A DNA stretch of 64,000 nucleotides, taken from positions 744,001-808,000 of the forward strand of contig JADGEL010000002.1 of the NCBI GenBank assembly GCA_016744415.1, given 5' to 3'. A program made the position numbers and the translations under genes. Each line of letters opens with the position of its first letter. Within the stretch, counting starts at the first letter, position 1. Of the stretch, positions 27,781 to 36,636 are shown piece by piece. Below the pieces are notes generated by a model. It ran no database searches. It was not told the DNA's origin and was given only the letters and a program-made list of their open reading frames with translations. The stretch is from Flavobacteriaceae bacterium (GTDB lineage: Bacteria; Bacteroidota; Bacteroidia; Flavobacteriales; Flavobacteriaceae).

Positions 27781-27810
27781 TCGCTTACTTAATTGTGAGC
27801 GATTTTTTTT
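27781..27810 (+). terminator. Rho-independent terminator of rpsT
   Basis: 8-bp stem TCGCTTAC / GTGAGCGA with a 6-nt loop, followed by eight T. It lies 29 nt after the rpsT stop. Confidence 0.85.
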
Positions 27811-27826
27811 GTTCCAAAATTTTTTA

Positions 27827-29116
27827 TTACCATTCAAAAGAACGATTTGCATCTAATCGTATAAAAATAAAAAGGAGTAGTGTAAAGCCCCAGAGCGAAG
27901 ATCCTCCATAGCTAAAAAATGGTAATGGAATTCCGATTGTTGGTAATAATCCAATCACCATTCCTATATTTATAGTAAAGTGAAATAAAAAAATAGTGGC
28001 AATGCTATAGCCATAAACCCTGCTAAAAACACTTTTTTGACGTTCTGCCACATGAATGATTCTTATGATAAAAGCTGAAAATAGTATGATGACTAAAACG
28101 CTTCCAATAAAACCCCATTCTTCTCCAACGGTACTAAAAATATAATCGGTGTCCTGTTCAGGAACAAAATCACCTTGAGTTCTATCACCTTCTAAAAAAC
28201 CTTTTCCAGAAAACCCACCTGAAGTAATTGTTTTTATAGCTTGGTCTGTATTATACCCTATTTCTTTTGTATCAGTAGTCTTGCCTAAAACGATGTTGAA
28301 TCGATCTCTATGTCTTTGCTCAAAAATATTACTAAAAATAAATTGGACACTAAAAATGAATAAACTAGCAACTATGAAAATTCCTGTGAGCTGTATCCAA
28401 TATTTTTTTAATTTGGACCTGTTGTAGATTACTAAATAGATAATAAATAAAAGAAAGGTTACCACAACAATTAAAATTGTCACAGGAAATACACCAATAC
28501 TTCCAAGTTTTAATGTCAGTAAAAAAATAAGAACCGCCATAAATCCAATCACAAAATAAAATCCTGATAAACCTTCTCTGTAAAAAATAAAGAAGAAAGA
28601 TAAATAAACCAATGCTGACCCAGGATCTGGTTGTAACGTAATAAGTAATGCAGGTAAAAAAATGATAAAAAATGCCTTGATATGATTCTTAAAAGGTTTA
28701 AAAGTAAACGCTTGATCTGATAATAATTTTGCTACTGCCAACGCCGTAAATGCTTTTGCGAATTCGGCGGGCTGTATGGTAAAAGAGCCTATGGCATACC
28801 ACGATGTAGCTCCGTTTATATTTTTACCAACAACAAACAATCCTATCAAAGAGAGTATTGAAACAATATAAAATATGGATGAAAAACGTTCATAAAAACG
28901 AGTTTCTATAAAGAGGACAATGATGATAATTGGAATGGTCAATCCAATCCACATAAGTTGTTTTCCATAACGTGAATTAAAATCTAAAATTTCGAAATGA
29001 TCTTCGGAAGTTGATGCTGAATAGATATTAATCCAACCAACAAAAACCAATAGGAAAAACATTAAAACGAGCCAGCCGTCTACCCCTTTAAATATGTTAG
29101 TTTTTTCCCTCTGCAC
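27827..29116 (-). CDS. rodA: Rod-shape peptidoglycan polymerase RodA
   Basis: SEDS-family glycosyltransferase that works with PBP2 in lateral wall synthesis. The 429 residues carry about ten membrane segments and the SEDS signatures VEEWGFIGS-like TVGEEWGFIGSVLVII and GLLPTIGIPLPFFSYGGSSL near the C-terminus. It is longer than many RodA proteins because of an extra loop region. It begins at GTG, inside the last 20 nt of mrdA, so the two are translationally coupled. It is the final gene of the mreBCD-mrdA-rodA operon. Confidence 0.95.
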   Translation of the reverse strand: MQREKTNIFKGVDGWLVLMFFLLVFVGWINIYSASTSEDHFEILDFNSRYGKQLMWIGLTIPIIIIVLFIETRFYERFSSIFYIVSILSLIGLFVVGKNINGATSWYAIGSFTIQPAEFAKAFTALAVAKLLSDQAFTFKPFKNHIKAFFIIFLPALLITLQPDPGSALVYLSFFFIFYREGLSGFYFVIGFMAVLIFLLTLKLGSIGVFPVTILIVVVTFLLFIIYLVIYNRSKLKKYWIQLTGIFIVASLFIFSVQFIFSNIFEQRHRDRFNIVLGKTTDTKEIGYNTDQAIKTITSGGFSGKGFLEGDRTQGDFVPEQDTDYIFSTVGEEWGFIGSVLVIILFSAFIIRIIHVAERQKSVFSRVYGYSIATIFLFHFTINIGMVIGLLPTIGIPLPFFSYGGSSLWGFTLLLFIFIRLDANRSFEW

Positions 29117-30971
29117 GATAATTTAGGCTGTTTATTTGGTTGTCGTATTCTTCTTGTAAGCTTCCGTTTAAAATCCTTTTTTCAAGATATTCCCTATTAG
29201 TATCACCGCTCAAATATTTTTCGATCATCAAAGTTGCAATTGGTCCTGCCCAACGTGATCCCCAATAGCCATTTTCAACAAAAACGGCAATGGCGATTTT
29301 TGGATTGTCTTTTGGAGCAAAAGCAATAAAAATAGAATGGTCAGTAAGCTTGGTTCTTACACCATTTATTTTTGTATAATTTTCTGCGGTACCTGTTTTA
29401 CCGCAAATTTCAATTCCCTCAACACGTGATGAATGAGCAGTTCCATCAGGGTGCTCAAATACATCATACAAACCTTCTATAATTGGTTCAAAATATTTTT
29501 TATCAATAGTGGTTACATGTTTTGAAACAAACTTTTTATCGATACTTTCTCCTTTTACATCTTTTACAATATGAGGCGTATAATAAAACCCTCTATTCGC
29601 AATTGCTGCTGTCATATTTGCTAATTGGATAGGCGTTGTTATTACTTCACCTTGTCCAATTGCATTAGATAATGTATAGGTTGCTGTCCAGTTTTTGGCT
29701 GGGTACCACTTATCATAATAATCTGCATCAGGAATTAATCCTTTGCTACCTACTGGCAAATCATAGCCCAAAAAATTTCCTAAACCAAAACTCTCAACAT
29801 GCTTATTCCAAGTATTCATTCCATCTCTTGGACGGTCATATTTTTCGATAATTCTGCGATATGTATTTGCAAAATAGGAGTTACAAGATGTATAGATACC
29901 AAAATTTAAATTTACTGGACTAGAATGTGAATGACATCCCATTTTTCTATTCCCATATCTATATCCTTGTTGGCAAGAAAAAGTAATATTTTCATCAATA
30001 ACATTTTCTTGAAGGGCAATGAGAGAATTTATTATTTTAAAAGGTGACCCCGGAGGATATTGAGCTTGCAACCCTCTATCGTACATTGGCCTATTAATAG
30101 TGTCTCCAAAGAGTCTGACTGAATTTTTTGAACGGATTCTACCCACCATTAAATTTGGGTCATATGTTGGCGCAGTGACCAATGCTAAAATTTCTCCAGT
30201 TGCTGGTTCAATAGCTACAATACCACCCCGCTTACCGTTCATTAATTGATCTCCGTATTGTTGCAGAATAGCATCGAGTGTTAAAGTAACATCCTTTCCT
30301 GGGGTTGCTAAGGTATCAAATTTCCCATTTTTATAGGAACCAATTTCTTTGTTGAATCTATCTTTTTGAATACGCTTAACACCTTTAACTCCACGAAGAT
30401 AATTTTCATAGGTTTTTTCTACTCCTTGAAAACCAATCAATTCACCTTGCTGATAATAATTACTTTCCTTAATTTTCTTTTCATTTACTTCGCTAATGTA
30501 CCCTACCACATTGGCAGCAGTTTTTAATGGGTAATTTCTAATAGCTCTTTTTTGAATATAAAAACCTTTATACTTGTACATTTTTTCTTGCAAATAAGCA
30601 TAATCATCTTTTGAAACTTGAGGGATGAATACAGAAGGTAATCTTCTTGAGTAATTTTCAGCTTTTTTAAATTGCTTTAGAAATTTTGTTTTATCAATAT
30701 TTAATAAATTACAAAACTCAATCGTGTCTAAAGGTTTTACTTCGCTAGGAATAATCATTAAGTCATACGATTGCTCATTGGCAACCAATAACTTTCCATT
30801 TCTATCAAAAATATACCCTCGCTCAGGATAGTCATAAACTCTTTTTACAGATGCATTGTCAATAGGTGATATTTGATATGGATTGTCTAATACTTGCAAG
30901 TAAAACAATCTTACAACAAAGATGACTCCTATTAATAAGACTAGACCATATAAGATTGCTCCTCGTTTCAT
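29097..30971 (-). CDS. mrdA: Penicillin-binding protein 2 (elongation transpeptidase)
   Basis: Class B PBP that cross-links peptidoglycan in the elongation complex. I use the ATG giving MKRGAILYGLVLLIG (624 residues), which follows the mreD stop by one base. A single N-terminal membrane anchor (5-22) is followed by the dimerisation/pedestal domain (RGYIFDRNGKLLVAN, 51-65) and the transpeptidase domain with the three active-site motifs: S309-P-F-K312, S362-C-N364 and K525-T-G-T528. Confidence 0.96.
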   Translation of the reverse strand: MKRGAILYGLVLLIGVIFVVRLFYLQVLDNPYQISPIDNASVKRVYDYPERGYIFDRNGKLLVANEQSYDLMIIPSEVKPLDTIEFCNLLNIDKTKFLKQFKKAENYSRRLPSVFIPQVSKDDYAYLQEKMYKYKGFYIQKRAIRNYPLKTAANVVGYISEVNEKKIKESNYYQQGELIGFQGVEKTYENYLRGVKGVKRIQKDRFNKEIGSYKNGKFDTLATPGKDVTLTLDAILQQYGDQLMNGKRGGIVAIEPATGEILALVTAPTYDPNLMVGRIRSKNSVRLFGDTINRPMYDRGLQAQYPPGSPFKIINSLIALQENVIDENITFSCQQGYRYGNRKMGCHSHSSPVNLNFGIYTSCNSYFANTYRRIIEKYDRPRDGMNTWNKHVESFGLGNFLGYDLPVGSKGLIPDADYYDKWYPAKNWTATYTLSNAIGQGEVITTPIQLANMTAAIANRGFYYTPHIVKDVKGESIDKKFVSKHVTTIDKKYFEPIIEGLYDVFEHPDGTAHSSRVEGIEICGKTGTAENYTKINGVRTKLTDHSIFIAFAPKDNPKIAIAVFVENGYWGSRWAGPIATLMIEKYLSGDTNREYLEKRILNGSLQEEYDNQINSLNYRAEGKN

Positions 30972-30972
30972 T

Positions 30973-31479
30973 TTATTTCTTTTTACTAAATAAAATGATA
31001 ACAATAAAAATAGTGGCAGTTGTAAATAATGTGCTTAATAACGTTTTTATAAAAATGGTTTCGAAACTGTTAAAGCTAAAATATTCTAATCCAAAAAGGA
31101 TAAAGTGATGGATGAAAGTTAGAATTAAAATAAAAGAAAAAGATTTGCCAAAAGAAATGGAGCGAATATTAAACGTCTGAAAATCAAAATCCGTTTTGTT
31201 TAAGATTTTTGAAAGTAGAGGTAATCTAATATAAGCAATAAACAGTGTTGCGGCTGCATTTATTCCTCCAGAGTTTGAAAAAAAATCGATTGCTAAGCCT
31301 AGTAGAAAACTTAAAAACATGAACGACCCTTTTTCTTTTCTTAATGGATAAAAAATCACAAATATGATATAGATATATGGGTTAAGGTATTCAAATAAGT
31401 TGATGTTATTTAAAATTAACACCTGAATTAGCACCAAGCCAATAAACAAAACGATATTTTTAATAATGAGATTATTCAT
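30973..31479 (-). CDS. mreD: Rod shape-determining membrane protein MreD
   Basis: 168-residue integral membrane protein with about five hydrophobic segments, part of the rod complex linking MreB/MreC to wall enzymes. Sequence conservation in MreD is low. The call rests on topology, on the charged YPLRKEKGSFMFLSFLLGLAIDFF region, and on its position between mreC (8-nt overlap) and mrdA (one base gap). Confidence 0.9.
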   Translation of the reverse strand: MNNLIIKNIVLFIGLVLIQVLILNNINLFEYLNPYIYIIFVIFYPLRKEKGSFMFLSFLLGLAIDFFSNSGGINAAATLFIAYIRLPLLSKILNKTDFDFQTFNIRSISFGKSFSFILILTFIHHFILFGLEYFSFNSFETIFIKTLLSTLFTTATIFIVIILFSKKK

Positions 31480-32263
31480 TGTTTGTAGCTTCTAATTGTT
31501 GAATTTCTTCTTTGTGTAAATTAGTAATCACTTGAATATTTCCTAACGCACTCATATCATTAAACAACGTAATATTTATTAATCTATTTTGCTCAAAATC
31601 TTTAATAGTCCCAATCAAAATTCCTTCAGGAAAAATAATAGATTTACCTCCTGTTACAATCGTATCTCCTATTTTAAATATTGCTTGTCGTGGAATATCG
31701 TTCAGCTGAACAGTTTTGTAATTCTTTCCATCCCAAGAAAGTGTTCCAAAATGATTGTTGTTTTTTAACTTGGCATTAATATAAGAGTAATTATTTAAAA
31801 TAGATATTACCGTAGCGTAATTACCCGAAACACTGTTTGTAGTCCCTATAATTCCTTTGCTATTTACTACAGCCATTTCAGTATCAACTCCATCATTTAA
31901 CCCTTTATTAATGGTTAAATAGTTATTCCGTTTAGTATAGTTATTGTTGTAAACTTTTGCCGAAATATATTGATAGCGCAAAAATTGATTCAACGTATCT
32001 ATAACATGATTTTCTATGAGCAAGTTATTTTTTAATCGAGTATTTTCTTTAGACAATCGTAAGTTTTCAGATTTTAAATGAATGAATTCATTAATGCCAT
32101 TTACCCTTTTATAAAAACCTCCAGTTACAGCATTGGCAGAATTTATAAATTTACTTTTGTGATATGAGTGGCTTTGAATTGTAAAAAATAAGGCAACGAT
32201 TTCTAGCATTAAAAACAGTAAAAAATACCGATACTTTTCAATAAATCGAATTATTTGTTGCAT
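31472..32263 (-). CDS. mreC: Rod shape-determining protein MreC
   Basis: 263-residue periplasmic scaffold protein of the elongation machinery. One N-terminal membrane anchor (about 12-30) and a short coiled coil (about 55-85, LKSENLRLSKENTRLKNNL) precede the beta domain (NYLTINKGLNDGVDTEMAVVNSKGIIGTT; DTIVTGGKSIIFPEGILIG). Overlaps mreD by 8 nt and follows mreB by 21 nt. Confidence 0.95.
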   Translation of the reverse strand: MQQIIRFIEKYRYFLLFLMLEIVALFFTIQSHSYHKSKFINSANAVTGGFYKRVNGINEFIHLKSENLRLSKENTRLKNNLLIENHVIDTLNQFLRYQYISAKVYNNNYTKRNNYLTINKGLNDGVDTEMAVVNSKGIIGTTNSVSGNYATVISILNNYSYINAKLKNNNHFGTLSWDGKNYKTVQLNDIPRQAIFKIGDTIVTGGKSIIFPEGILIGTIKDFEQNRLINITLFNDMSALGNIQVITNLHKEEIQQLEATNNE

Positions 32264-32284
32264 ACGTCAGAAAAGTTATTGCCG

Positions 32285-33313
32285 CTATTTAAGTAAAACT
32301 GTCTTGTATTTTTCTAAATCTTTAAGTGTAATTCCTGTACCCCTAACTACAGCTCTTAAAGGGTCTTCGGCTACATAAACAGGTAAATCTGTTTTACGAG
32401 AAAGCCTTTTATCTAGCCCTCTTAACATAGATCCACCACCTGCAAGATAAATTCCTGTATTATAAATATCAGCAGCTAGTTCTGGTGGAGTTTGAGATAA
32501 GGTTTCCATCACAGCATCTTCAATTCTTAAAATAGATTTGTCTAATGCTTTGGCTATTTCCCGATACGAAACCTGTGCTTGTTTTGGCTTACCACTCAAC
32601 AAATCCCTCCCTTGAACCAACATCTCCTCTGGCGGGTTATCTAAGTCTTCAGTAGCAGCTCCTATTTCAATTTTAATAAGTTCAGCAGTACGCTCACCAA
32701 TGTGTAAATTGTGTTGTGTACGCATATAATAGGAAATATCATTTGTAAAAACATCCCCTGCAACTTTAACTGATTTGTCGCAAACTATTCCTCCTAATGC
32801 AATTACAGCAATCTCTGTAGTACCTCCTCCAATGTCAATAATCATATTTCCTTTTGGCTGAGTAATGTCAATACCAATACCTATTGCAGCTGCCATTGGT
32901 TCATGAATTAAATAAATTTCTTTGGCATTCATATGTTCTGCAGAATCTCTAACTGCTCGTTTCTCTACCTCTGTAATTCCAGAAGGAATACAAATAACCA
33001 TTCTTAATGATGGTGTCCAAAATTTCTTTTTGATTGTTGGAATATTCTTGATAAACTCTTTGATCATCTGCTCAGAAGCTTCGAAATCAGCAATTACACC
33101 ATCTTTTAGTGGTCTAATCGTTTTTATACTCCCATGGGTTTTACCCTGCATCATGCTGGCTTCTTTACCAATTGCAATAATTTTACCGGTAGTAATATCT
33201 TTTGCAACTATTGATGGTTGGTCAACACTCACTTTACCATCATGGATAATAAGTGTATTTGCTGTTCCTAAATCAATAGCGATATCTTCGGTCATGAAGT
33301 CGAAAAATCCCAT
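32285..33313 (-). CDS. mreB: Rod shape-determining actin homologue MreB
   Basis: Bacterial actin forming membrane-associated filaments that position wall synthesis. The 342 residues contain the ATPase motifs of the actin superfamily: IDLGTANTLI (phosphate 1, near 14), DIGGGTTEIAVIALGG (phosphate 2, near 160) and LAGGGSMLRGLDKRL (adenosine, near 290). First gene of a tight five-gene operon with mreC, mreD, mrdA and rodA; rod cell shape is implied. Confidence 0.98.
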   Translation of the reverse strand: MGFFDFMTEDIAIDLGTANTLIIHDGKVSVDQPSIVAKDITTGKIIAIGKEASMMQGKTHGSIKTIRPLKDGVIADFEASEQMIKEFIKNIPTIKKKFWTPSLRMVICIPSGITEVEKRAVRDSAEHMNAKEIYLIHEPMAAAIGIGIDITQPKGNMIIDIGGGTTEIAVIALGGIVCDKSVKVAGDVFTNDISYYMRTQHNLHIGERTAELIKIEIGAATEDLDNPPEEMLVQGRDLLSGKPKQAQVSYREIAKALDKSILRIEDAVMETLSQTPPELAADIYNTGIYLAGGGSMLRGLDKRLSRKTDLPVYVAEDPLRAVVRGTGITLKDLEKYKTVLLK

Positions 33314-33342
33314 ATCTTAGTTTGTCTTTTGGAGTTAATTCA

Positions 33343-33350
33343 CAAATTTA
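33343..33350 (-). promoter_or_regulatory. Promoter -7 element of the mre operon
   Basis: Minus-strand TAAATTTG, an exact TAnnTTTG match, 29 nt before the mreB ATG. The -33 region is weak. Confidence 0.5.
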
Positions 33351-33373
33351 AAAAAATAATAGACTTAATCATT

Positions 33374-33412
33374 AAAAACAGTAAGTAAAAAGCGTTAATT
33401 TTTACTTACTGT
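33374..33412 (-). terminator. Rho-independent terminator of purH
   Basis: Stem of about 13 bp ACAGTAAGTAAAAA / TTTTTACTTACTGT with a short GC-bearing loop, followed on the minus strand by TTTTTAAT. It lies about 90 nt beyond the purH stop, ahead of the mreB promoter. Confidence 0.8.
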
Positions 33413-33498
33413 TTTCTTTGAAATATATTTGATTACTTTTTTATTAATAAAAACAAAATCAATCAATTAACTTGTTTTTTTTATTGAAGATAAAAATA

Positions 33499-35025
33499 TT
33501 AATGCTTAAAATGGCGGGTTCCAGTCATTACCATCGACATTCCGTTTTCATTACAATAATCAATTGATAATTTATCTTTAATAGAGCCTCCTGGTTGTAT
33601 TACTGATGTGATTCCTGCTTTGTCTGCTATTTCTACACAGTCTGGAAATGGGAAAAAAGCATCACTTGCCATAACAGCACCGCTTAAGTCAAAGCCAAAA
33701 TGAGTTGCCTTTTCTACCGCATGATTCAAAGCATCTACCCTACTTGTTTGTCCAGTACCACTTGCGAATAATTGTTTATTCTTAGCAAACACGATGGTGT
33801 TCGACTTTGTATGTTTACAAATTTTTGAAGCAAAAATTAAATCATCTAACTCTTGAGTTGTTGGACTCGTATTTGTAACAGTTTCTAAGTCAGAAAGCGC
33901 ATCTGTTACATTATCAATATCTTGAAACAACACCCCATTCAAAGCTGTTCTAAATTGCGTTTTTGGCAACTCAATCTCTTTTTGTATTAAAATAATTCTA
34001 TTCTTTTTACCTTTTAAAATAGCTAAGGCATCTGTATCATATCCAGGTGCAATCACAACTTCACAAAATAGCTTGTGAATTTCATTTGCAGTGTTTAAGT
34101 CAATCGCTTTATTAGAAATCAAAACACCTCCAAAAGCTGAAGTTGAGTCACCTGCGAGTGCATCAACATAAGCTTGATGTAAAGTTTCTCTCTGCGCTAG
34201 TCCGCAAGCATTGTTGTGTTTTAATATTGCAAAAGTTGGTGTGTCAGCTTTAAATTCTTTCATTAAATTTACTGCTGCATCAACATCTAATAAATTATTA
34301 TATGATAACTCTTTGCCATGTAATTTATCAAATAGCGCTTCTATATCTCCAAAGAAAAATCCTTTTTGGTGTGGATTCTCCCCATATCTCAACGTTGCAG
34401 ATTTATCAAAACTTTGTCTAAATACAGTTTCATCAGTATTTAAATAATTAAAAATTGCGCTATCGTAATGACTAGAAATGCCAAAAGATTTTGCAGCAAA
34501 ACTTTTACGCTGAACAATAGTTGTTGTGCCATTATTTTTTGAAATGATATTTAAGAACTCATCATATTGATCCATTGATGAAACACAAATAACATCGTTA
34601 AAGTTTTTAGCTGCTGCTCGAATTAATGAAATTCCGCCAATGTCAATTTTCTCAATAATTTCTTGTTCAGACGCATCACTTAAAACTGTTTTTTCAAATG
34701 GATACAAATCTACAATCACAATATCAATTTCTGGAATATCGAATTCAGTAATTTGTTCCTTATCCCTTTCGTTATCGCGACGAGTTAAAATCCCACCAAA
34801 AACTTTTGGGTGTAATGTTTTTACGCGCCCACCTAAAATAGATGGGTATGAAGTTAAATCTTCTACAGGAACTACTTCTATCCCTAAATTTTTGATAAAA
34901 ACTTCAGTACCTCCTGTTGAATAAATTGTAATGTTTAATTCGTTTAGTTTCTTTACAATAGGCTCAAGACCGTCTTTATGAAAAACCGAAATTAATGCTG
35001 ATTTTGCTTTTTTAGATGTGTTCAT
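33499..35025 (-). CDS. purH: Bifunctional AICAR formyltransferase / IMP cyclohydrolase
   Basis: Catalyses the last two steps of IMP synthesis. The ATG giving MNTSKKAKSALISVFHKDG yields 508 residues, close to the usual length. The N-terminal cyclohydrolase domain (MGS-like fold) has STGGTEVFIKNLG, VEDLTSYPSILGGRVKTLHPKV and DIGGISLIRAAAKN. The C-terminal formyltransferase domain has LRYGENPHQKG, AILKHNNACGLA and SDAFFPFPDCVE with VIQPGGSIKD near the end. Monocistronic, with promoter and terminator. Confidence 0.97.
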   Translation of the reverse strand: MNTSKKAKSALISVFHKDGLEPIVKKLNELNITIYSTGGTEVFIKNLGIEVVPVEDLTSYPSILGGRVKTLHPKVFGGILTRRDNERDKEQITEFDIPEIDIVIVDLYPFEKTVLSDASEQEIIEKIDIGGISLIRAAAKNFNDVICVSSMDQYDEFLNIISKNNGTTTIVQRKSFAAKSFGISSHYDSAIFNYLNTDETVFRQSFDKSATLRYGENPHQKGFFFGDIEALFDKLHGKELSYNNLLDVDAAVNLMKEFKADTPTFAILKHNNACGLAQRETLHQAYVDALAGDSTSAFGGVLISNKAIDLNTANEIHKLFCEVVIAPGYDTDALAILKGKKNRIILIQKEIELPKTQFRTALNGVLFQDIDNVTDALSDLETVTNTSPTTQELDDLIFASKICKHTKSNTIVFAKNKQLFASGTGQTSRVDALNHAVEKATHFGFDLSGAVMASDAFFPFPDCVEIADKAGITSVIQPGGSIKDKLSIDYCNENGMSMVMTGTRHFKH

Positions 35026-35046
35026 TTTGTGTGTTGTTGTTTCGCG

Positions 35047-35077
35047 CAAAATTACTAAAATCGATTAGCTTCTACAA
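35047..35077 (-). promoter_or_regulatory. Promoter of purH
   Basis: Minus strand: TTG at 35077-35075, 20 nt, then TAATTTTG at 35054-35047, matching TTG-N17-23-TAnnTTTG. The leader is about 15 nt. No purine riboswitch fold is seen. Confidence 0.6.
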
Positions 35078-35106
35078 TCTGCTAATGGTAAATTAAAGGT
35101 GAATTT

Positions 35107-35559
35107 TTAAACAATTTCGGAAACTTGTTCACAAACAAATTCGAGAAGTAATTCATCTTGCTCAGAAAACGGATTCACAGTATGCGAGTCAATATCAATT
35201 TGACCGATATTTTTACCGTCAATAAAAATAGGAATCACAATTTCTGACTTCACTTTCCAACCACAAGAAATATAATTATCGTGTGATTGCACATCTTGAA
35301 CTACAAAGTTTTGATTGCTTACAGCAACTTGTCCGCAAATACCCTTACCAAAAGGGATGATTATATGTTCAGTAGGTTCTCCCGCAAATTGCGCTAATTT
35401 TAGTTCGTCTTTATCGCCGTTTTTAAAATAAAATCCGACCCAATCATAATAACCGATTTCTTGTCTTAAAAAATCACAAATTGCTTGTAACTTACTATCT
35501 ACTGAATTTGACTTTTTGATAATGGCTAGAATATTATTTTTTAAGAAGTCAGTTTCCAT
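35107..35559 (-). CDS. GAF-domain protein, fRMsr-like
   Basis: 150 residues forming a single GAF domain. It resembles free methionine-(R)-sulfoxide reductase (E. coli YebR type): DWVGFYFK (39-46), PFGKGICGQVAV (69-80), DNYISCGWKVKSEIVIPIF (94-112) and IGQIDIDSH. Two of the three family cysteines are kept (C75 and C99, in the GxCG and xISC contexts). The third, in the family's ACVRIP motif, is replaced by His65 in EHIIIP. It may still reduce free methionine sulfoxide with two cysteines, or be a non-catalytic sensor. Divergent from xrtF, with overlapping promoters. Confidence 0.8.
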   Translation of the reverse strand: METDFLKNNILAIIKKSNSVDSKLQAICDFLRQEIGYYDWVGFYFKNGDKDELKLAQFAGEPTEHIIIPFGKGICGQVAVSNQNFVVQDVQSHDNYISCGWKVKSEIVIPIFIDGKNIGQIDIDSHTVNPFSEQDELLLEFVCEQVSEIV

Positions 35560-35568
35560 ATGATTGTT

Positions 35569-35576
35569 TATTTTTG
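35569..35576 (+). promoter_or_regulatory. Promoter -7 element of xrtF
   Basis: TATTTTTG, an exact TAnnTTTG match, 21 nt before the TTG start of xrtF. No good -33 TTG is seen. Confidence 0.5.
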
Positions 35577-35579
35577 AAG

Positions 35580-35608
35580 CAAAATTAATCTCTTTTTTTG
35601 AAAAAAAA
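35580..35608 (-). promoter_or_regulatory. Promoter of the GAF-domain gene
   Basis: Minus-strand TAATTTTG at 35587-35580, with TTG in the CCTTGT segment about 20 nt further upstream. The latter lies inside the first codons of xrtF. It interlocks with the xrtF -7 element on the other strand. Confidence 0.45.
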
Positions 35609-36137
35609 CAAGGTTGTCATACTATTTTTAGTCAAGTTTTTTGTTGTGTATTTTTTACTTACAGGCATTTACTCATTTTATTTAAATAGCACTCAAGAAA
35701 CAACTTCAATTTTTGCATGTGCGCCAGTAACCAATACGATTTCTAACCATGCCAAATGGGCTTGTGAGCTGCTGGGGTATGATATTACTACTTATCAAAA
35801 TCCAAAAGAACTATCTGTTACTTTTTTGGTAAATGATAAAATTATTTCTAAAATTGTTGAAGGCTGTACAAGTATCAGCGTTATGATTCTGTTCTTGGCA
35901 TTTATCATCGCTTTTTCAGGAACCATTAAAAAAACCCTATGGTTTTCAGCTGTTGGATTGATCTTGATTTATGCTGCTAACATATTTAGAATAGTTTTTT
36001 TGACCCTGGTCATTTATCATTATCCTAAATTAAGTAATTTGTTGCATGACTTTGTTTTTCCGGGAATTATTTACGGAATGGTTTTTATTTTATGGATTGT
36101 CTGGGTAAAAAAATATGCAATCATCAACAAAAAATAA
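35598..36137 (+). CDS. xrtF: Exosortase XrtF
   Basis: Membrane transpeptidase/protease of the exosortase family, flavobacterial type XrtF, 179 residues with about five membrane helices. The proposed catalytic residues are all present: Cys90 in VEGCTSISV, Arg131 in ANIFRIVFL, and His150 in NLLHDFVFP. Exosortases cut C-terminal sorting signals of exported proteins. The start must be TTG at 35598: an in-frame stop lies four codons upstream and no ATG precedes the first membrane helix. The next gene is its standard partner. No protein with a recognisable exosortase-type tail is encoded in this window. Confidence 0.9.
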   Translation: MKKNKVVILFLVKFFVVYFLLTGIYSFYLNSTQETTSIFACAPVTNTISNHAKWACELLGYDITTYQNPKELSVTFLVNDKIISKIVEGCTSISVMILFLAFIIAFSGTIKKTLWFSAVGLILIYAANIFRIVFLTLVIYHYPKLSNLLHDFVFPGIIYGMVFILWIVWVKKYAIINKK

Positions 36138-36138
36138 T

Positions 36139-36567
36139 ATGGGTAAATTAAAACAAATAGTGATTGTTTCTGTATTGGCTTTATTGCTAGTATTGGTACG
36201 AGCATTTCAAATGAACTTGTTTTATGATCCATTTATAGATTATTTTAAAAATGATTTTTTAGTAGGCAACTTTCCATATTATGATTCATTCAAATTATTT
36301 CTGAGTATCATATTTAGATATAATATCAATATGTTTTTGTCTTTGGCAATCTTATATACAATGTTTAAAAACAAACAGCAATTAATTTTTTCAATCAAAT
36401 TTTATGTCATTGCTTTTATATTATTAATAGGAGTATATTTTTATCAATTAAATTCTGAATTTTCAAATGGGTATTTACTTGCTTTTTATATTAGAAGATT
36501 ACTAATTCACCCTGTATTTCTATTGATTTTGCTTCCTGCTTTTTATTATCAGAATAGAACTATTTAA
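36139..36567 (+). CDS. Exosortase F-associated membrane protein
   Basis: 142 residues from the ATG giving MGKLKQIVIVSVLALLLV, which lies one base after the xrtF stop. About four membrane helices. Conserved-looking segments include RAFQMNLFYDPFIDYFKND (about 21-39) and FLSLAILYTMFKNK. Proteins of this type are found next to xrtF in flavobacteria; their molecular role is not known. An alternative upstream ATG at 36115 would overlap xrtF by 23 nt. Confidence 0.85.
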   Translation: MGKLKQIVIVSVLALLLVLVRAFQMNLFYDPFIDYFKNDFLVGNFPYYDSFKLFLSIIFRYNINMFLSLAILYTMFKNKQQLIFSIKFYVIAFILLIGVYFYQLNSEFSNGYLLAFYIRRLLIHPVFLLILLPAFYYQNRTI

Positions 36568-36619
36568 TAACATTTTCTAAGTTTGCATTAGCCTTACTAG
36601 AATTAGATTAAAATCTTTT

Positions 36620-36627
36620 TATCTTTG
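36620..36627 (+). promoter_or_regulatory. Promoter -7 element of the TonB receptor / tyrosinase operon
   Basis: TATCTTTG, an exact TAnnTTTG match, only 9 nt before the ATG at 36637. If used, the transcript would be almost leaderless (start near 36633). The -33 box is not evident. Confidence 0.45.
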
Positions 36628-36636
36628 TTTTTTGTT

